64,000 bases of DNA from Lyophyllum atratum (GCA_014905825.1 JACGCN010000005.1:1612001-1676000); one strand, 5' to 3'. Positions 1 through 21,213 are shown, counted from the stretch's first letter. Numbers and translations: made by a program. Notes: a model not told the origin generated them from the letters alone.

Positions 1-1892
<1,892 letters not shown>

Positions 1893-2114
1893 AAAGGATC
1901 AGGATAGTAAATAGCTTTAATGTACCTAATATTTGGCAATGAGAGGAGAGGCAAACACCGTGGGATTAAACGAGCCGCTGTGAACCGTTGAGACGTTTGT
2001 GAACTCACGACGCAATCCGACCCACTCAGTTCGCTTGAAGATGGACTCAAAGTGCGTACAGCCTCAGTTCATCGCCGTCAACAATGTCTTCAGCTATGAT
2101 CCAGTGAACAAAAC

Positions 2115-3762
2115 ATGCAGTACGGCCGTATGCCCCCGCCGGAGCGCAGAAATTCTAATCTCGACAGCAACGGCTCGGTAAACCAGATTTCAGGCCAATA
2201 TAATTAACCCTGACCAGTTCACCTCATAGACTCCCTTTCAAACACATCAGAGCTTGGGTCAAGCCCTTGGCCCCATTCCAGGTATATTTCTTCCAGGGCT
2301 TCCTCCTGACACTGCTCAACATGTCACTGCTGCTCAGGTCTTGCTCAGAATGGCGGTCAACAGACCCATCCAGGCCCACCCTCTTCACATTCGCCTCTTT
2401 TCACGGTGACACCTGGCCATAACTCCCCTGGTATGAAGCGCAAACAAGTTGATCCAACGATGAATACACAGGTACTCAAGCGCCGACGGGATGCAGAAGA
2501 CGGTGACGCTTTCGATATCGACGGTACGGGCCAAGGCGCGAAGCACTGGACCGACGAGGAAAAGTCGAAGCTATTCAGCTGGCTTATGGGCCCAGGACAA
2601 GATGAGCATTGGAATTCGCTCCGCGCCACGAAAAATTCCTGTCTGAGGGAGGTGTGTGCTCAGACCATGACTACCGTCTGTAGCACTCATGTTCACTGTT
2701 TCTGACAGTGTGCAGTTGAGGTTTTCGGTAGCAAGAAGACTTATCAGGCTCTCAAGGGATGCTATGAACGAAATTTCAATTTGTTCAAGCAGATTTATGC
2801 TTTCGAGTCGTTCCATGCGCATTCCGGCAACCTGAGTACACTCGTCGAAGCCGACCGTCTAAGGGAATACGAGAGGCGACTGCAAACCGCGCGGAAGGCT
2901 GGCTGCGACGTGGGGAACGTCACCGCCCGAACGATCGACCATTGGCACCGAGTAGGGTGGTATGAGCTCTTCTACCGACGGTCGGTTTCCCCTTCTCTTT
3001 CCAGTCGATTAAATCTTAGCAAGACTAGATGGCACGGCGACCCTGCCACAACACGACCCGTTCAACCTCGAAATCCCAACGCTCCGGGCTCGAACCAGAA
3101 CGGAGGCGATGATGCCGACATGGACGACGATCCTCCACAAATCAACTTTTCAGATCCGGTTATGATGTCCAACGGAATCAACACCGCCATGTCACACGAC
3201 CGGCCCCATCCCAATCCCATAAACTACATCAATCCTCAATCGTTGCGCGAATCCCATCATTCCTCAGCCGTCCATCTCCCCGATAACAGGCGCCAGCGGG
3301 TCTGGCCAACATCAGAACGGAAATGTCAACGGCGCGTCCATGGCCTCGTCATCGACAGCGGCGTCTCCCAATCCAGACCAGGCAGTGATGAATCTGACGA
3401 TCACACAAGGGATGCTATCAACATACCTGCAGTTTTTACAAGTACAGACGCAGACGAGCAAGATAAAATTGGAATATATGAGGCGTCGCGAAGAACGGGA
3501 GGAGAAAGAGAGTGCACATCGGAGAGAAACAGAACGGCTACGGATGGAGCGCGAGACGGCAGAATACGAGCTTAATAAACAGCAGGTCGTGACCCAGCAA
3601 AAGACAGATCGCGCACTGGTGGGTATCTATCTCCTTTACTGTACTGCTCCTCATCTCATTCCCTACGATGAATCCTAGGCATTGATGGAAAACCCAGTTG
3701 TCGAGGAATCAGTCAAGAAGGCAGCAGGTGACTACCTGAAGAAGCTATTTACTGCTGATTAG
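2115..3762 (+). CDS. Myb/SANT-like domain protein with C-terminal coiled coil
   Basis: A basidiomycete nuclear-type protein of unknown function. A Myb/SANT-like module is seen around HWTDEEKSKLFSWL, continuing after an intron (about 2655-2712) through VEVFGSKKTYQALKGCYERN. A Pro/Asn/Asp-rich linker follows, and the end is a charged coiled coil (YMRRREEREEKESAHRRE) with a short tail ending KKLFTAD. The start at 2115 (MQYGRMPPPERRNS) was chosen because its frame splices cleanly. Introns at about 2172-2223 and 2273-2328 remove an apparent in-frame TAG and bring the MTPGHNSPGMKRK exon into phase. Another intron, roughly 3190-3270, is needed to join the frames before the coiled coil but its ends are uncertain. 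DNA binding is inferred from the fold only. Confidence 0.7.
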
Positions 3763-5307
3763 GTGGTTTGTGTCAAGATATAATGTATACTAATATAGCC
3801 CTTGCATCATATACATATACCAGCCGTGTTGTTTATGTTCTGCCTGTAGCATCGTAAATTATCATTCCCGCGCTATAGTACTGAGTACTGATGGATTATT
3901 TTCCCTACTTCGTACATGTAGTTGGACTGTCCTATCTACCTCTGCTTTGCGTTCCAGCTATCAACCTACCTACGCTTGACCTACGCAGCCTGCTTCCATT
4001 CATTCAGCGCTCGATGGTTCCAATGACTTCAATTCGGTCTGTGTCGAAGCGCCAGATTTCAGTTCATCTTAATAGCGCTAAATCCTCAATGTTATGTCAG
4101 GCAGCACGCCGCCATTCGTTCTTGTTTGTCTCAGCGCCTTGTGCACGAGCCTGAAGCTGAAGTGGCCTTGATTGACTCTTTTCTGGATGTCCAACCTTGT
4201 GCACGCTGCAAGAATTTTTGTTTTCTGGATCCCTGCTTTCGCCGTGTGTATGGTTCGCATCAGAAAAGAAGCCCCATGCAGAGTAGACTGATATGAGTTC
4301 CAAGTAGAAGTCCGGTGCGCGTGGCCGCGCTGGTCGTTTTGACAGGCTAAATGTGTCACTGGTCAAGAAGCTCTTTCAACTTTGCACAACCCTTCCAGGA
4401 TACGAATTCGGTACTGTATCTCGATCTGTGGAAAGGCGCATCAAATGAATATATGTATAACTGCAAAGCTCCCATTACCAGCGGCCTTCAGGCTACATTA
4501 TGTATGGAATAGTGGCGAAGCCTGGACGACCTCGAACGATATTCTTCCAGTTGGGAATGGTCGGAAGACTTGAATCCGAAATGCCGGACGCTTCGTGACC
4601 TAGGGCGCTCCTAGATTACGATCTTCACGACTCACGAGCCTCCATGGGTCCCCTGCATTAACCTCAAATATCCTACATACTATACTTAAGCCGGGTGCAG
4701 TCATGTCGCCTCTTCGCCCGCCGGTGTCTTGATGAATTACTCTGGCGCGGAGTTGGGCGACCCTCTTGCTGCTCAGCGCAAAATCGCAATCTTGACAAGG
4801 CACCCCCGATGGATAACAGGGACAAATATAGCATCAAGTAACGTCGACTGCACTGGCAAGTTTGTATGCCACAGCCTGTACCAGCACTTCGGACCGTCCC
4901 TGCTGATTTTTCTTCCTAAACTCGCGGCCATAGATATCCTTCCATGGAAGGAGACATATCACCATCAAGGCGTGCAGTATCGCAGATCACGAGATGATTG
5001 GTTTGCAACTCCGTGCTCCTGCTGTGGACCCTGCACATGGAGAATTCTGTTCGATTGCTCTCACCAGTACCATAAACAGCAGGCCACGATGCACCAGCCG
5101 ACCATGGATCCTTTCCCTTTTGATGTGGAAGAACGACTCAACCCTTTGGCACATTGATAATAAAATCATCCCCTTCCTATGTTCCTGGTGTGCACAGCGG
5201 CTAGGACGGATATGGGTGAGGCGAGGCGATCGCTTCGCGCCCACAGAAGAATTTATCCTAGAGCATAAAAACATGCACTGCGAAAATGGATAAGATTCGT
5301 TGTACCT
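3763..5307. other. Intergenic, no supported gene
   Basis: About 1.5 kb between the Myb-like gene and the P450. Short open frames on both strands have no recognisable domain and no consistent splicing. The last few hundred bases must hold the P450 promoter, but no clear TATA box stands out. Confidence 0.6.
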
Positions 5308-7907
5308 ATGTCTGCCCTCATTCTCCCATCTTTTCTTGTATTCTGCGTCTTGTGGATTTTGGTGGCACTGTTCCGGCGTTTTGTTGCGAAGAATGATCTC
5401 GACAACATTGGGGGCCCTCCGTCAGGCTCATTCCTGAAAGGTTAGTGCTATGGATGGTGACTGTGTCTGTTGACTGACGACACGAATTTGAAGGGAACTT
5501 TGGGCAGTTGTATAACATCCATGGTTTTGACTTCCATATACGGATTGCCGAGCAGTGTAAGGGGGCTGCCTAGACATGCTCATCAACAAATATTCATCTG
5601 ACCTGAGCAGTTGGCAGAGTTATCAAGATTTTCGGCCCATTTGGGGTAAGTAGACGGTGACTCTCTCTATCACCCACAAAGCTGATCTCCGTCGTTTTGT
5701 TTGCAGTCGCGGCAATTATACATCTTCGATCCCAAGGCTGTACACCACATCCTGGTGAAGGTAAATGGAGCAGTCCGGGTCCTTTAGCTTGTGCTTACAA
5801 TGAATTTAGGATCAATACATTTTTGAAGAGACTACTGCTTTCCTCGCGTACGCAGAATCGGGATAGCATGAGGATATGCAATACTCATCTGCTGTTTAGA
5901 TCCAATGGCATTGTTTTTGGAGATGGTCTTTTGGCCTCACTAGGTCAGTTAGCTCCTTCAAATGGCGCGTATATGCACTGAACTGCAATATTTCAAGGTG
6001 ACAAGCATCGCAAGCAGCGGAAACTGATCAACCCCGTATTTTCGGTCGCTCATATGCGTAACATGGGTGCGGTCACTTTCCGTAGCATCGCTCGTGAACG
6101 AGATTATTCACCCCATGACAGTTCCTATATTTGAGGAAGTAGCCAAGAAGGTCAGCACCATATGTCCTTCAACTCTCTACTGTATGACCATTAATTGTCG
6201 ATCACTATAGCTTAGTGCAGCCATCCAACTTAACATAGATCGCGGCGCTCAAGAGGTCAGCACTTTAAGATCATCCCTGGGGTTTTGCCTTTTCTAATCG
6301 TCCTTTAGGTTGATATTCTACACTGGATGACCCGTGCAGCCCTTGAGATGATTGGACTATGTGGCCTTGGATGCTCCTTCGACCCCCTCACCGAAGGCGC
6401 GGTTGCCCACCCATTCAGCAAAGCTGCCAAGGAACTTGTGTCAGTGCCCACATATACTTCAATTTGTAGCTCCTACGACGCGTTCTTTACTCAATATGTT
6501 TTTTAGACCTGTTCTATTCACCTTCGAGTTCACGCGCGAATTCCTCCTACCACTCCTCGTCAAAATCGGTTCGCCCAGATTTCGAAAGTACGCCGTCGAT
6601 CTCCTCGCTATACCATGGAAGAATCTGCGCAGCCTGAAGAAGCTCGTGAATATCATGGATGACACTACGACGCAGATCTTCGAGGAGAAGAAGCGGGCGA
6701 TGGAGAGTGGTGCAGCCGAGTCGAAAGACGCTCCTCCGGCAAAGGATATCTTGAGCATCTTGAGTAAGTGCCAACGATCGTGATGGGCTTCTGTCTCATC
6801 TTTATCAGTGAGGGCCAATATGGAGGCAGCGGAGGAAGACAGATTGCCTGACCAGGAGGTCCTAGGACAGGTGTGTGTCTTTATTTTGAAGTACAATTGG
6901 AATGCTTCTCAAACCGTCTTGCTTTCAGTTATCGTAAGTTGTAAACACTCGTACCAGGATGAAACCAACCATAACCGTTTGACAATCTTTCAAGGACTTT
7001 CACGTTTGCTGGAACGGATACGACCTCGAACGCGTTTGCAAGAATTCTGCACCTTTTGTCGACTTACCCTGATGCCCAGGAGCGGCTGCGTAAAGAGATT
7101 ATTGAAGCTCGGGATACCCATGGCGATGTTCCGTACGATGCACTGGTCGCCCTTCCTTTCATGGATGCTGTATGCCGCGAAACCATGCGTCTGTAGGTTG
7201 ATGGACCTGTTCTCGCTGATGACATTTCATTGACACATTTTTCCTTCACAGTTATCCTCCAGTGTCGACTGTGATAAGAACGTACGTGTATCATCTCTAC
7301 TCTTTAGCCTGCCATCATCTTAATTCGTCGGTTACATAGTACAAGGCAGGACGTCGTCCTGCCTCTCTCAACACCTGTCAAAGGGCTCGATGGGAGCGAT
7401 ATCAGCTCGATCTTCATAAAGAACAATACAAATATAGTCGTTTCGATATTATGTGCGAACCAGGACCCGACGCTATGGGGCCCTGACGCGGCTGAGTGGA
7501 AGCCCGAGCGTTGGCTGGCCCCTCTTCCCCAGGCCCTGATCGATGCGCACATGCCGGGGGTTTACTCACACACGTAAGTACTCACTTTCATTCTGCCGTA
7601 ATCGATGCTAAATTTTTATCATAGTTTGACGTTTTTGGGCGGTGGACGTGCTTGTATTGGATTCAAATTCTCCGAGCTCGAACTGAGTGCGTCTTGATTT
7701 TTCACTCGAATCCTTTTCCATGACTGACTAATCTTTTACGCTGTAGAGGTGGTCTTGTCAGTCCTTCTTTCGCAGTTCCGGTTCTCCCTTTCGGAGAAAG
7801 AGATACTTTGGGAGATGGGCGGAATTGTAACACCGTCTGTAAAGGGCCTGCCGCGGCAGCCACAGATGCCTCTGAAGGTCGAGTCTATCGGAACGAACTC
7901 TGTATGA
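5308..7907 (+). CDS. Cytochrome P450 monooxygenase
   Basis: A membrane-anchored haem-thiolate monooxygenase, split by many short introns. The start at 5308 gives a hydrophobic N-terminal anchor (LPSFLVFCVLWILVALFRR) followed by a proline-rich hinge. Later exons show the I-helix oxygen-binding motif FAGTDTTSN, the K-helix ExxR in CRETMRL, the PERW motif, and the haem loop FLGGGRACIG with the axial Cys. All four hallmark motifs are intact and the exons join in phase, so an active enzyme of about 540-560 residues is expected. It ends ESIGTNSV at 7905-7907. The substrate cannot be read from sequence. It is followed on the same strand, 585 bp downstream, by an ABCC-type exporter gene, which is compatible with a detoxification or metabolite-export role but does not prove it. 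Confidence 0.92.
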
Positions 7908-8492
7908 TATTGAAATACCGGGACTTGGGACATATGTCTGGTGTTGTTTATGTACTCCGGTGTTGTAATGTACAACCACGGCTCTTTATCAGATAATTAT
8001 CTGTGTTCTGGCTCTCGCGCAATTTCGACGGACGCGTGGAGAGATTATGCGAATGCCTGTGCTATTTATAGATCAGCTGGTTTGCCGCCGGCATGCTGAG
8101 CAAGCCTCTGTCGCTTGTATCTCTCAGTGTGGCATGGACGCGCGTCGTTGGCTGTCCATGCCATATAGGTAATTGGCACTCGTACATTTAGCTAGTACCC
8201 ATCACTGTAGCGCGAGAGTAAGGACCATAAATGTTGACCGATGACTGTCCCGATGACGTTTTCCACTTTCTTGGCTGGCGGCGTCAATCGCGGGGAAAAT
8301 CCCCACAAAACGCCCCATGGCACCCACGAAAGTTATGAATCAGGAGGAATGGCAGGGAATGGGTCGCCGGAAGCTTATTCATCCAATGACAAAGTTGATG
8401 ATGACACGCTCCCGGGTCCCTTTCCGGGGGCACATACATAAGGAAATCCTTCATGTGGTCGATGGCTTTCCATCGACATCCCGATCCCCTCA
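7908..8492. other. Intergenic between P450 and ABC transporter
   Basis: 585 bp holding the P450 3' end and the transporter promoter. No further gene was recognised. Confidence 0.6.
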
Positions 8493-14304
<5,812 letters not shown>

Positions 14305-14606
14305 TTTATCAAAAGGACAGGTCCACGGCGTTTTATACCACCAATAGACATGATCACTGGTCCTGACTTCTTTTTCTTTCGGATTACTATCATTTCATGT
14401 TCTTACTACACTCTACTACACGGCCACATAATGTGCATAAATTAGCGTTTCCTTGATGAAAATCTCCATAGTTCGGCAACTTTCAGACTTGTTTGACTGG
14501 CAGAAGAGGCGATGTGTCGTACATACGCCTAACCGGAGACGTTTAGGGTGGTATACATAAACTAACGTATTCGAAGAATTACAACACGATGGTACTTGTA
14601 GTTGAA
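14305..14606. other. Convergent 3' region
   Basis: 302 bp between the stop codons of the ABC transporter (plus) and the carboxypeptidase (minus). It must carry both 3' UTRs and polyadenylation signals; no gene was seen. Confidence 0.6.
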
Positions 14607-16878
14607 TCACATAAATAAGTTAAGGGATATAAGAGCAATGGCGGGTATCAATGTCATGAATGAGAGTGTCTGAAAGTGTCCAGAACGCGCCGAGGAATCC
14701 TTGGTCGCCTGGGTTGGAGTAGACGCAAGACTTTGATTTGCCATGATTTGAGTGAACATCTGTGCAGCCGCTTGCCCTATCTCTAGATTTCCAAACTGCA
14801 AAGCACCCCATGTTATCACTGGTCAACTGTCAGCTCAAAGAACAAAACGAACCTTGTAGGCAGGAACCTCATGTCCGGCTCCGAACACGCGGAGGTAGGA
14901 GAACGTGCCAGCGTTCTTAAACTGGCCAGCTGTCTGGTCCGCAACCTTGTAGGTGGCGAACTGTTGTTGCTGGTATGAGGAAGTGAATTTGGTGGAAAGG
15001 GCATCGACCTAGAATGGTGTAAGCTATTGCGGCATCCACAGACAATATCGGTAAATTACCATAGCCTCCACCCCAACGTAATTTAAAATATAGTCCTGAA
15101 CATCAAATCCTCAGTTTTCGTGACAATTAAGGGGATGAACGGTTGCTCACAGCGTCTCCGTCGAATATGATGGTTCTGACCTGGTCAAATATTAACATGG
15201 GCCAGGCGGGTCAAGAATGGCAAAGCACGTACTCCGGCGTTGATTACGCTCTCTAGATCTGGCCTTGAGGTCCTCATCCAATCTCCTGTGACCACGCTGA
15301 GTCGGACGATCACATAACATGATGCGGCACAAACCAGTCTTTGCAAAGTTGAAATACACATCCGTGTTGGTGTCTTGCCACTCTTTCTCTGCGCCAACTT
15401 TTGACGCAATTGATTGCAGGTAGTTATCAAACGGGGGTGGATATGGGTCGGGATTAGTTGATGGGACGTAGTAAACCTTCACAGTCGATTAGCAGAAAGG
15501 TCTTGCAACAGAAGACAGCATCTTACATCGAACTTCCCGGCTAATGGTGACAAAATGAAACGATTGCAGTAGTTCTGCGCGGAGCTGCACACCTGTATCA
15601 TTTCCTCCGTTGTTGCAAGCGGTTATCTGTGGTAGGTGATGTCAGTAGAGGATCGATCATGTAGTACCAATACTATGACCTGAGCACGACATCCATTCGG
15701 AGCCTCCATGCTCGTATTTACGGTAGAGATCACTGACTGGGATACTAACGGATGGTATGGATTCGTTTCAGCGTAGGTGGCATAGGCTGGATATTGAAGG
15801 AGGGGATCCTAGAAATTCTGTGTTCGCAAATTATGGGTAGCGAAGCAAGATTTCAGACTAACCGTGATGCCATTGCCAATTCCAAGTACTTTGAGATTGA
15901 GAGTTTCTCCCTGAACAGTTCCTGCAGAGATAGCAGCATTTTGCGCCAAGAAATGGCTGATTGATGGTCGTTACGAACTCGATGACACGTAAGTAGAGCT
16001 CAACACTTACGCTGCGAATGCGGGTCCATAATGACCACCATAGCTGTGCATTTGGAAGTATCAGTAAAAGGCGTAGTGTAATGGATGATGAGACTCGTAC
16101 GATTCGGTCCAGATGGCCAGGTCATTCTTCCGATACTTGGAAAACCTCGAGTCGCTCAAAAATATCTGCATGAAGGTCCAGATATCAGCGGCGGCCTGCT
16201 GAGATGTTCCAACTTTCAGATCCCCATGGGAAAAACCAACTCCAACAGGTTGGTCGATGTAGAGCACGTTAGCTTCGTTGTTCCAGGAGTGGGGATTGAG
16301 GGTGACCGAGGAACTATCGTTGGTGATGCGGCATGGCCCATGCTCTTGGAACAGACCGAACATGCTAGAGCTTCCTGGCTAATGAGAAAGATTAACTTTT
16401 TGGTTCGGGAGAGTCCAGAAAATAAGAACGAACCCCTCCATTGAACCAGAGTGCCAACGGAGCATTGTCTGGATCCTTTCGAGACGCGAAGAACCAGAAC
16501 CTGGATCGAAGGGTAAGCGTCTTGAGTATCATCGCTCAAATGGTGCTTCAGCTCACCAAATGCTTTGGTTCGCAGCTATGTCCCCATACCCAGACGCCTG
16601 GTAAACGCCCTGTGTGGTTTCTGCCAAGGGACGTGGGTAAACTCGACAACTCATCTCGAGTCGAGGCGGTGCTTACCACAAACTCCAGAGTTTTCGACCA
16701 CTCGAAGCTTTCCAGGAGTGGTAGTGACATTGGTAGCAGCGTTGCTGAGAATCTTGGTTTCGAATGATTTGGCGTGAGATGAGCTTGTCACACCGCCTAT
16801 TACTCCGTCGATGACCGGCATCTGACCACCAAGCACCTCAATCATGGGCAACGCGAGGGCAAGGTAAAGTAACAGCAT
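14607..16878 (-). CDS. Serine carboxypeptidase, S10 family (carboxypeptidase S1-like)
   Basis: A secreted or vacuolar-type peptidase that removes C-terminal residues at acid pH. It starts at 16878 with a hydrophobic signal sequence ([18 protein letters not shown]). Visible in order: the propeptide-like [15 protein letters not shown], the substrate-binding region [19 protein letters not shown], the nucleophile Ser in [11 protein letters not shown] (formed across an intron near 16030-16100), the catalytic Asp in [13 protein letters not shown], and the catalytic His in [15 protein letters not shown] rather than GESYAG is typical of the S1 branch. The protein ends in a hydrophobic stretch ([17 protein letters not shown]), which suggests a GPI-anchor signal or membrane tail. 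Several short introns divide it. It is convergent with the ABC transporter. Confidence 0.9.
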
Positions 16879-17729
16879 GACGGCGACAAGTCCGGGGGTA
16901 AGGATGGACGGCCGGTGTCATTGTACGTACTCTTATATCCCATTTTCCCCACTATCACTGCCACTGGCAACAATTTGCCGACGTACAAGGGGTCTAAATT
17001 TAGATAAGCGCAGCCAGAGCGCATCTTGATGGCTTCTCTTGAAAGTTTACGTCGCGTGTCGTCATGGGATGAAGACCCAGGCTCGGGGGGTCAGGCTGCA
17101 CTGTATGTTTGCACTCAAAAAGTTGGGCAGCCCGCAGGATTCAGATATTCCATTTAATTTGCATGGCGTTAGCCGCAAGTGTGCCGCACAATCTGAGTCA
17201 ACGTGGGTAATGAAAATATTCAGCCAGGGGCGCTTTGGACTGCGAAAAGTAAATCATGATCAAAACTGATCAAGAACAACCATCACCGCTGGGTGAGGCA
17301 ACAGCTCGCACCTGTACTTAGTTAGGTCTGAATTTACAAGTCATAGTGATATTTGGAATAGTGGACTGGCCGTAGAGTAAGGAAACGCGTAGGGACGCCC
17401 GAGATACCTTGGCTAGTAGATGTACCAGCACCAATTTGAACGTAGGTCCTGGAACGCCACTGCGAGAGCTTGATCAACAAGTTACCCCGAGTCCACAGCG
17501 CCCAAGCACTTCGCCCGCTGGACACTGAGTTGTCCACTGCTATCTTTCAAGTTCGTTTATCATCCATCACATCAGATGAACGGTGTTGGCAGGCGAGAAG
17601 TAGGACTGCTGAACGTCATGAACGGAGAGCGCAGTAACGCGCGCACAGAAAGCTTAGTTTCTGGTAGGCATAAGATCTTACACGACGCTCGGCTTCACTT
17701 GAGAGGGGGTGAAGCGCAGCCCATGGCCA
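16879..17729. other. Intergenic, no supported gene
   Basis: 850 bp between the carboxypeptidase start and the ATG17 stop. Small frames are unconvincing. The left end should hold the carboxypeptidase promoter. Confidence 0.6.
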
Positions 17730-19705
17730 TCATAAACTCTCTTTGCCCAACCCACCAGGCACCTTCTCCAACTCAGCATGAATCTGGTCCTTCGCCTAAG
17801 TAACAGCCAATTCACATTAACATCATGCAAGACAAATAAATACCATACATACCTGCGTAATGAGATCACTGTCAATGATAGGCAGAAATTCCAGCGTGTC
17901 GCCCGTCCACGGAACGACCTCCCATCGCGTCGGCGCATTACCGACGCAGAGACATATGTCCTCCGGGAGATTGGTCCCGTACTCCGAGTTGAAGTGACTT
18001 CGCACTTGGTTCTCCTCTGCAGATGCGAAGACAACCGTTAACCATGAGATAAGCGTATAATCGATCGTAAGCCGTACCTTCCGTCATGGCCTCTAGCTGC
18101 GATATCATCCCCCGCACGATGTTTTCCGCAGCTTCGCGGTACTGCCTGCGGCGTGCAAGCTCAAGGATGAGCTTGTTGAACGCGGTCTGGTACGACACGT
18201 AGCGGTCACGAAGGTGCTCGATCGTGAGAAGATGGTTCTGCAACCCGCTAAGCTCCTCTTCGCATTTCGTCTATATGGCTCATAAATCAGAGGATCACGA
18301 ACGAGTGGAGAAGGCCAAGAACAGACCTCCACCTCTTCCTGGGTTTGCAACATCTCTAGCATAATGTCACCTAGTTCGTCGAGGTCGTCCAGGATGTGGT
18401 TTAGGAGAGATAAGTGTGTCTGTGACAACTCTTTCGTGGCCTGAAGCTTCTCACTGAACACCTTGTAAGGATAACCGGACTATCCTTGTGGTAGAACACG
18501 TACCGATGTTCTTCAATAGTATCTGTACCCTCCTCTAGTTCAGCCATAATTGAAGGGAGTTCGTTAGTGTCGCGGTTCATATCTGAATAACCCCGAAATT
18601 AATACGTTTCGGAAAGGGTTCTGAGATGGATTGCCTTGAAGGTCGTCGTCGCTAAATGCTTCTCCGGCTTCACTCTCCTCTAGGGCATTGGCCATCTGTC
18701 CATAGTGTGACGTCAAACTCTCGAGGTGTGCTGCCATGGTAGTTATTGTCACATCCTGAACGGCGAGAATTTCTTCAATATGTTTCATGGGTGGGTCCGA
18801 TGTAAGCTCAGGCAGCGAGTCACGAATGGATGCTATTGTGGTAGCAAGAGTCTCTGGGTATTCATCCGTCTTGCTCATGATATACTATACAGCAGATACT
18901 AAGTTCAACTCGCTATCTGAGGTGGAATGTAAGAAGAGACTTACATCGAGGCCCAACCGGTCATTTTCCATGGATTCCAGCACATCCTCGATAGCTTGTT
19001 CATCCACAAAATCACGCAACGTCTTCCAAGATCTCTTATCTGCCTCATTCCGCCCCTCGCTCTCGCGTTCATGCTCTCTCTGCTTGCCGTTCTGCAAGCC
19101 GCCCCGTAGTGTCGAAGAGGGGCTATGGCTGACCGCCGATAGCATGCCTCCGGAGCCATTTGGTTTATGTCCACTATCGACACGTTCCTTTCGGTCGTCA
19201 GAATGCTGGCTCCCAAAGAGAGACGAGTCCGCGGAGGGGCTTTCGTGGAAGTCGGGCGGCACCAGCTGGGACCCAAGTGACTCAAGTACATCGTCTAGCG
19301 CGTCGGAATGTTTGACGCGAAGTTTATCCCATTGCTAAGAGCATCAGATAGGACCGCGGTATGAGGATACCTGAGAAATGTGGCGGAGATATACCCACCT
19401 GGACCTGTTTCTCCAGACACGCGCGTTTCTCCTCGATACTCTTAGCTACACTTGCGACGAGCTGCCATTCGCAATCTTAATACAGTTCCAAGATAGCCTA
19501 GGTGTAGAAGTACCTTGAGTTGCTCTCCTACGGCCTCTGTCACCCACCGGACTTTGGCATCCAGGGCGACGACGTCGATCGAGGTGTTGGCAGACACGTT
19601 GGAGATGGCATTAGCGCGTGAACAGAGCTGCTCGCCGTTCTGAAGGGCCTTCTTGGACTGTAGGACGAGCGAGACGAGATGCGGTTGGGTCGGTGATGAT
19701 GACAT
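17730..19705 (-). CDS. ATG17: Autophagy-related protein 17 (ATG17)
   Basis: The scaffold of the Atg1/ULK kinase complex, which organises the phagophore assembly site in starvation-induced autophagy. The start at 19705 gives MSSSPTQPHLVSLVLQSKKAL, followed by the conserved helical segment DVVALDAKVRWVTEAVGEQLK. Further family blocks are the Ser-rich loop, SRWKTL-type RSWKTLRDFVDEQAIEDVLE, AAHLESLTSHYGQMANALEE, NRDTNELPSIMAELEE, REAAENIVRGMISQLEAMTE and the near-terminal NAPTRWEVVPW. The protein is almost wholly helical, as expected for the crescent-shaped dimer. Short introns split it into about eight exons. It is divergent from the LysM gene with 129 bp between start codons, so the two probably share a bidirectional promoter. 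Confidence 0.9.
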
Positions 19706-19834
19706 CTCAGTCGATGTGGCCGTGAGACGCGTCCGCACGCCGCAGCGCCACTTGAATTCATGCTCCATTCTTGATTTCTTATTCTACTTCAGTTCTACGG
19801 TCAACTTCTACCTACCTACATAATACCAGTGTCG
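19706..19834. promoter_or_regulatory. Putative bidirectional promoter, ATG17 / LysM protein
   Basis: The only non-coding space between the two divergent start codons is 129 bp. It is pyrimidine- and AT-rich with no clear TATA box. Shared regulation is inferred from spacing only. Confidence 0.45.
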
Positions 19835-20898
19835 ATGCCCCCGCTATTCCTCACATCCGTAGTGAGAGCTGATATTGAGAAGAATACGACGCTCTGTCTC
19901 GCATGCGCTTCCTCACTCCCACCTCTCAAGAAATCCAGCACAGCAGCAACTGGCATCTTCACCACACCATGCTGCCAGCGGCCCATATGTCCAAGTTGCA
20001 TTGCTACAAACCCCCGACTCCCGAGGTACGACCCCTGTTTGGCATGTCTTGAAGGCGTGAATGTCGTGCGCACTGCTTCACTGGCAGGGTCCACCCCTCA
20101 TTCGGCAGCCCGGTCCAATGTTGATGGGGTTGTCAGAGATGAGGATACGTTCGTATTAGGCGATGAGGAAGATGACTCTGACTTGGATGATGAAATATGC
20201 GAGAAGCCAACGGTCACCACGAATGCTTCTCCCCTACTACAGGATGTCACGTCTCCCATCGCTTCTCAGGAGACGCTTCAGACCGATAATACATATACCC
20301 CGGCTGCCTCTGAAAACACGACACCGGGAGCATTGGCGGCAGAGGAGCAGACCCTGGCCGGAAGGGAGATTGATTCCACGCCCGTAAAATATTATGTCAC
20401 TCGATCCGACACCCTCCAGGGCATCGTCTTGCGTTATGGCCTCGACGTAGGTACCCCTTAAATCCTCTGCAGCATCTTATGCCAACATTCTATCAGGGCT
20501 ACGAGCTCTGCCGGCTCAATAACCTCCCTCCCAGCACCCTCAGGACCACCCCACACCTCTTGCACACCCGGCGCTTCCTTCTCCTCCCGCCCAGCGTGCG
20601 GAGGACTGAAGTGCCGCTTAACCCCGAGTCACCGGAGCAGGCGAGAGAACGAGAGGCTAGCCATGGCAAAGAGCGAGCAGAGAAGCGATTGCAGATGCTG
20701 ACCAAGGAAGTCGATTGGCGGGTTGCGAAAGCCTACGTAGCACTGGCGGACGATCCGGATGAGGCGGCGGAGGAAAGAGAAGAGTGGGACCGCAAAAGGA
20801 AGGAGTCTTCGGGGGAGGGAGTAGGTGCAGGGCCGTTAAATTTGGAAGAGAGGGCAATTAGGAAGTATTTGGATGATGAGGAATGGGAGGAGAGGTGA
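19835..20898 (+). CDS. Intracellular LysM-domain protein with zinc-ribbon-like N-terminus
   Basis: A basidiomycete LysM protein without signal peptide. The first ATG in frame is 19835; a GTG six bases upstream is not needed. The N-terminus has paired cysteines (CLAC, CCQRPICPSC, CLAC) that look like a small zinc-binding module. A middle acidic and Thr/Ser-rich linker follows. The LysM fold begins at KYYVTRSDTLQGIVLRYGLD and continues, after a 50-bp intron (20447-20496), as GYELCRLNNLPPSTL. The C-terminus is charged, coiled and Glu-rich. In bacteria and secreted fungal effectors LysM binds chitin or peptidoglycan; in this intracellular architecture the ligand is unknown. Confidence 0.85.
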
Positions 20899-21213
20899 AC
20901 AGTGCTTATGACTGCATGGTACCCGCTACTGAACATATGCTCTCAGGCAACGGAGGGAGGGAGTCAAAGTAGACACCGCGGTGAATAGGACGGGGCAGAG
21001 CGAGAAGGATGAAAGCCATGGCCGGTGGTCGTGGAAATGGGGAAATTGAGTTGCAACACTAAGTGCAGCGGATAAATAGTACCTTTGTAAAGTTGTCAGA
21101 ATGGGGTAGGGTTGTAGGTTGCAGAATCACGTACCGTGCACCCGGTCAAGGTCAGGCGTTGAAACAGGATCTGTATGCCATACTCTTGCATCCTAACCAG
21201 TCAATTTCCAGGT
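20899..21213. other. Convergent intergenic
   Basis: 315 bp between the stop codons of the LysM gene (plus) and the DUF1115 gene (minus). Nothing else was recognised. Confidence 0.6.

Noticed and set aside
2172..2352. Apparent frame jump and in-frame TAG in the Myb-like gene
   Set aside because: Introns 2172-2223 (with a CTGAC branch-like site) and 2273-2328 remove it and keep phase throughout.
4729..5157. 142-codon plus-strand frame before the P450
   Set aside because: Composition and lack of any family feature suggest chance; nothing spliced in phase.
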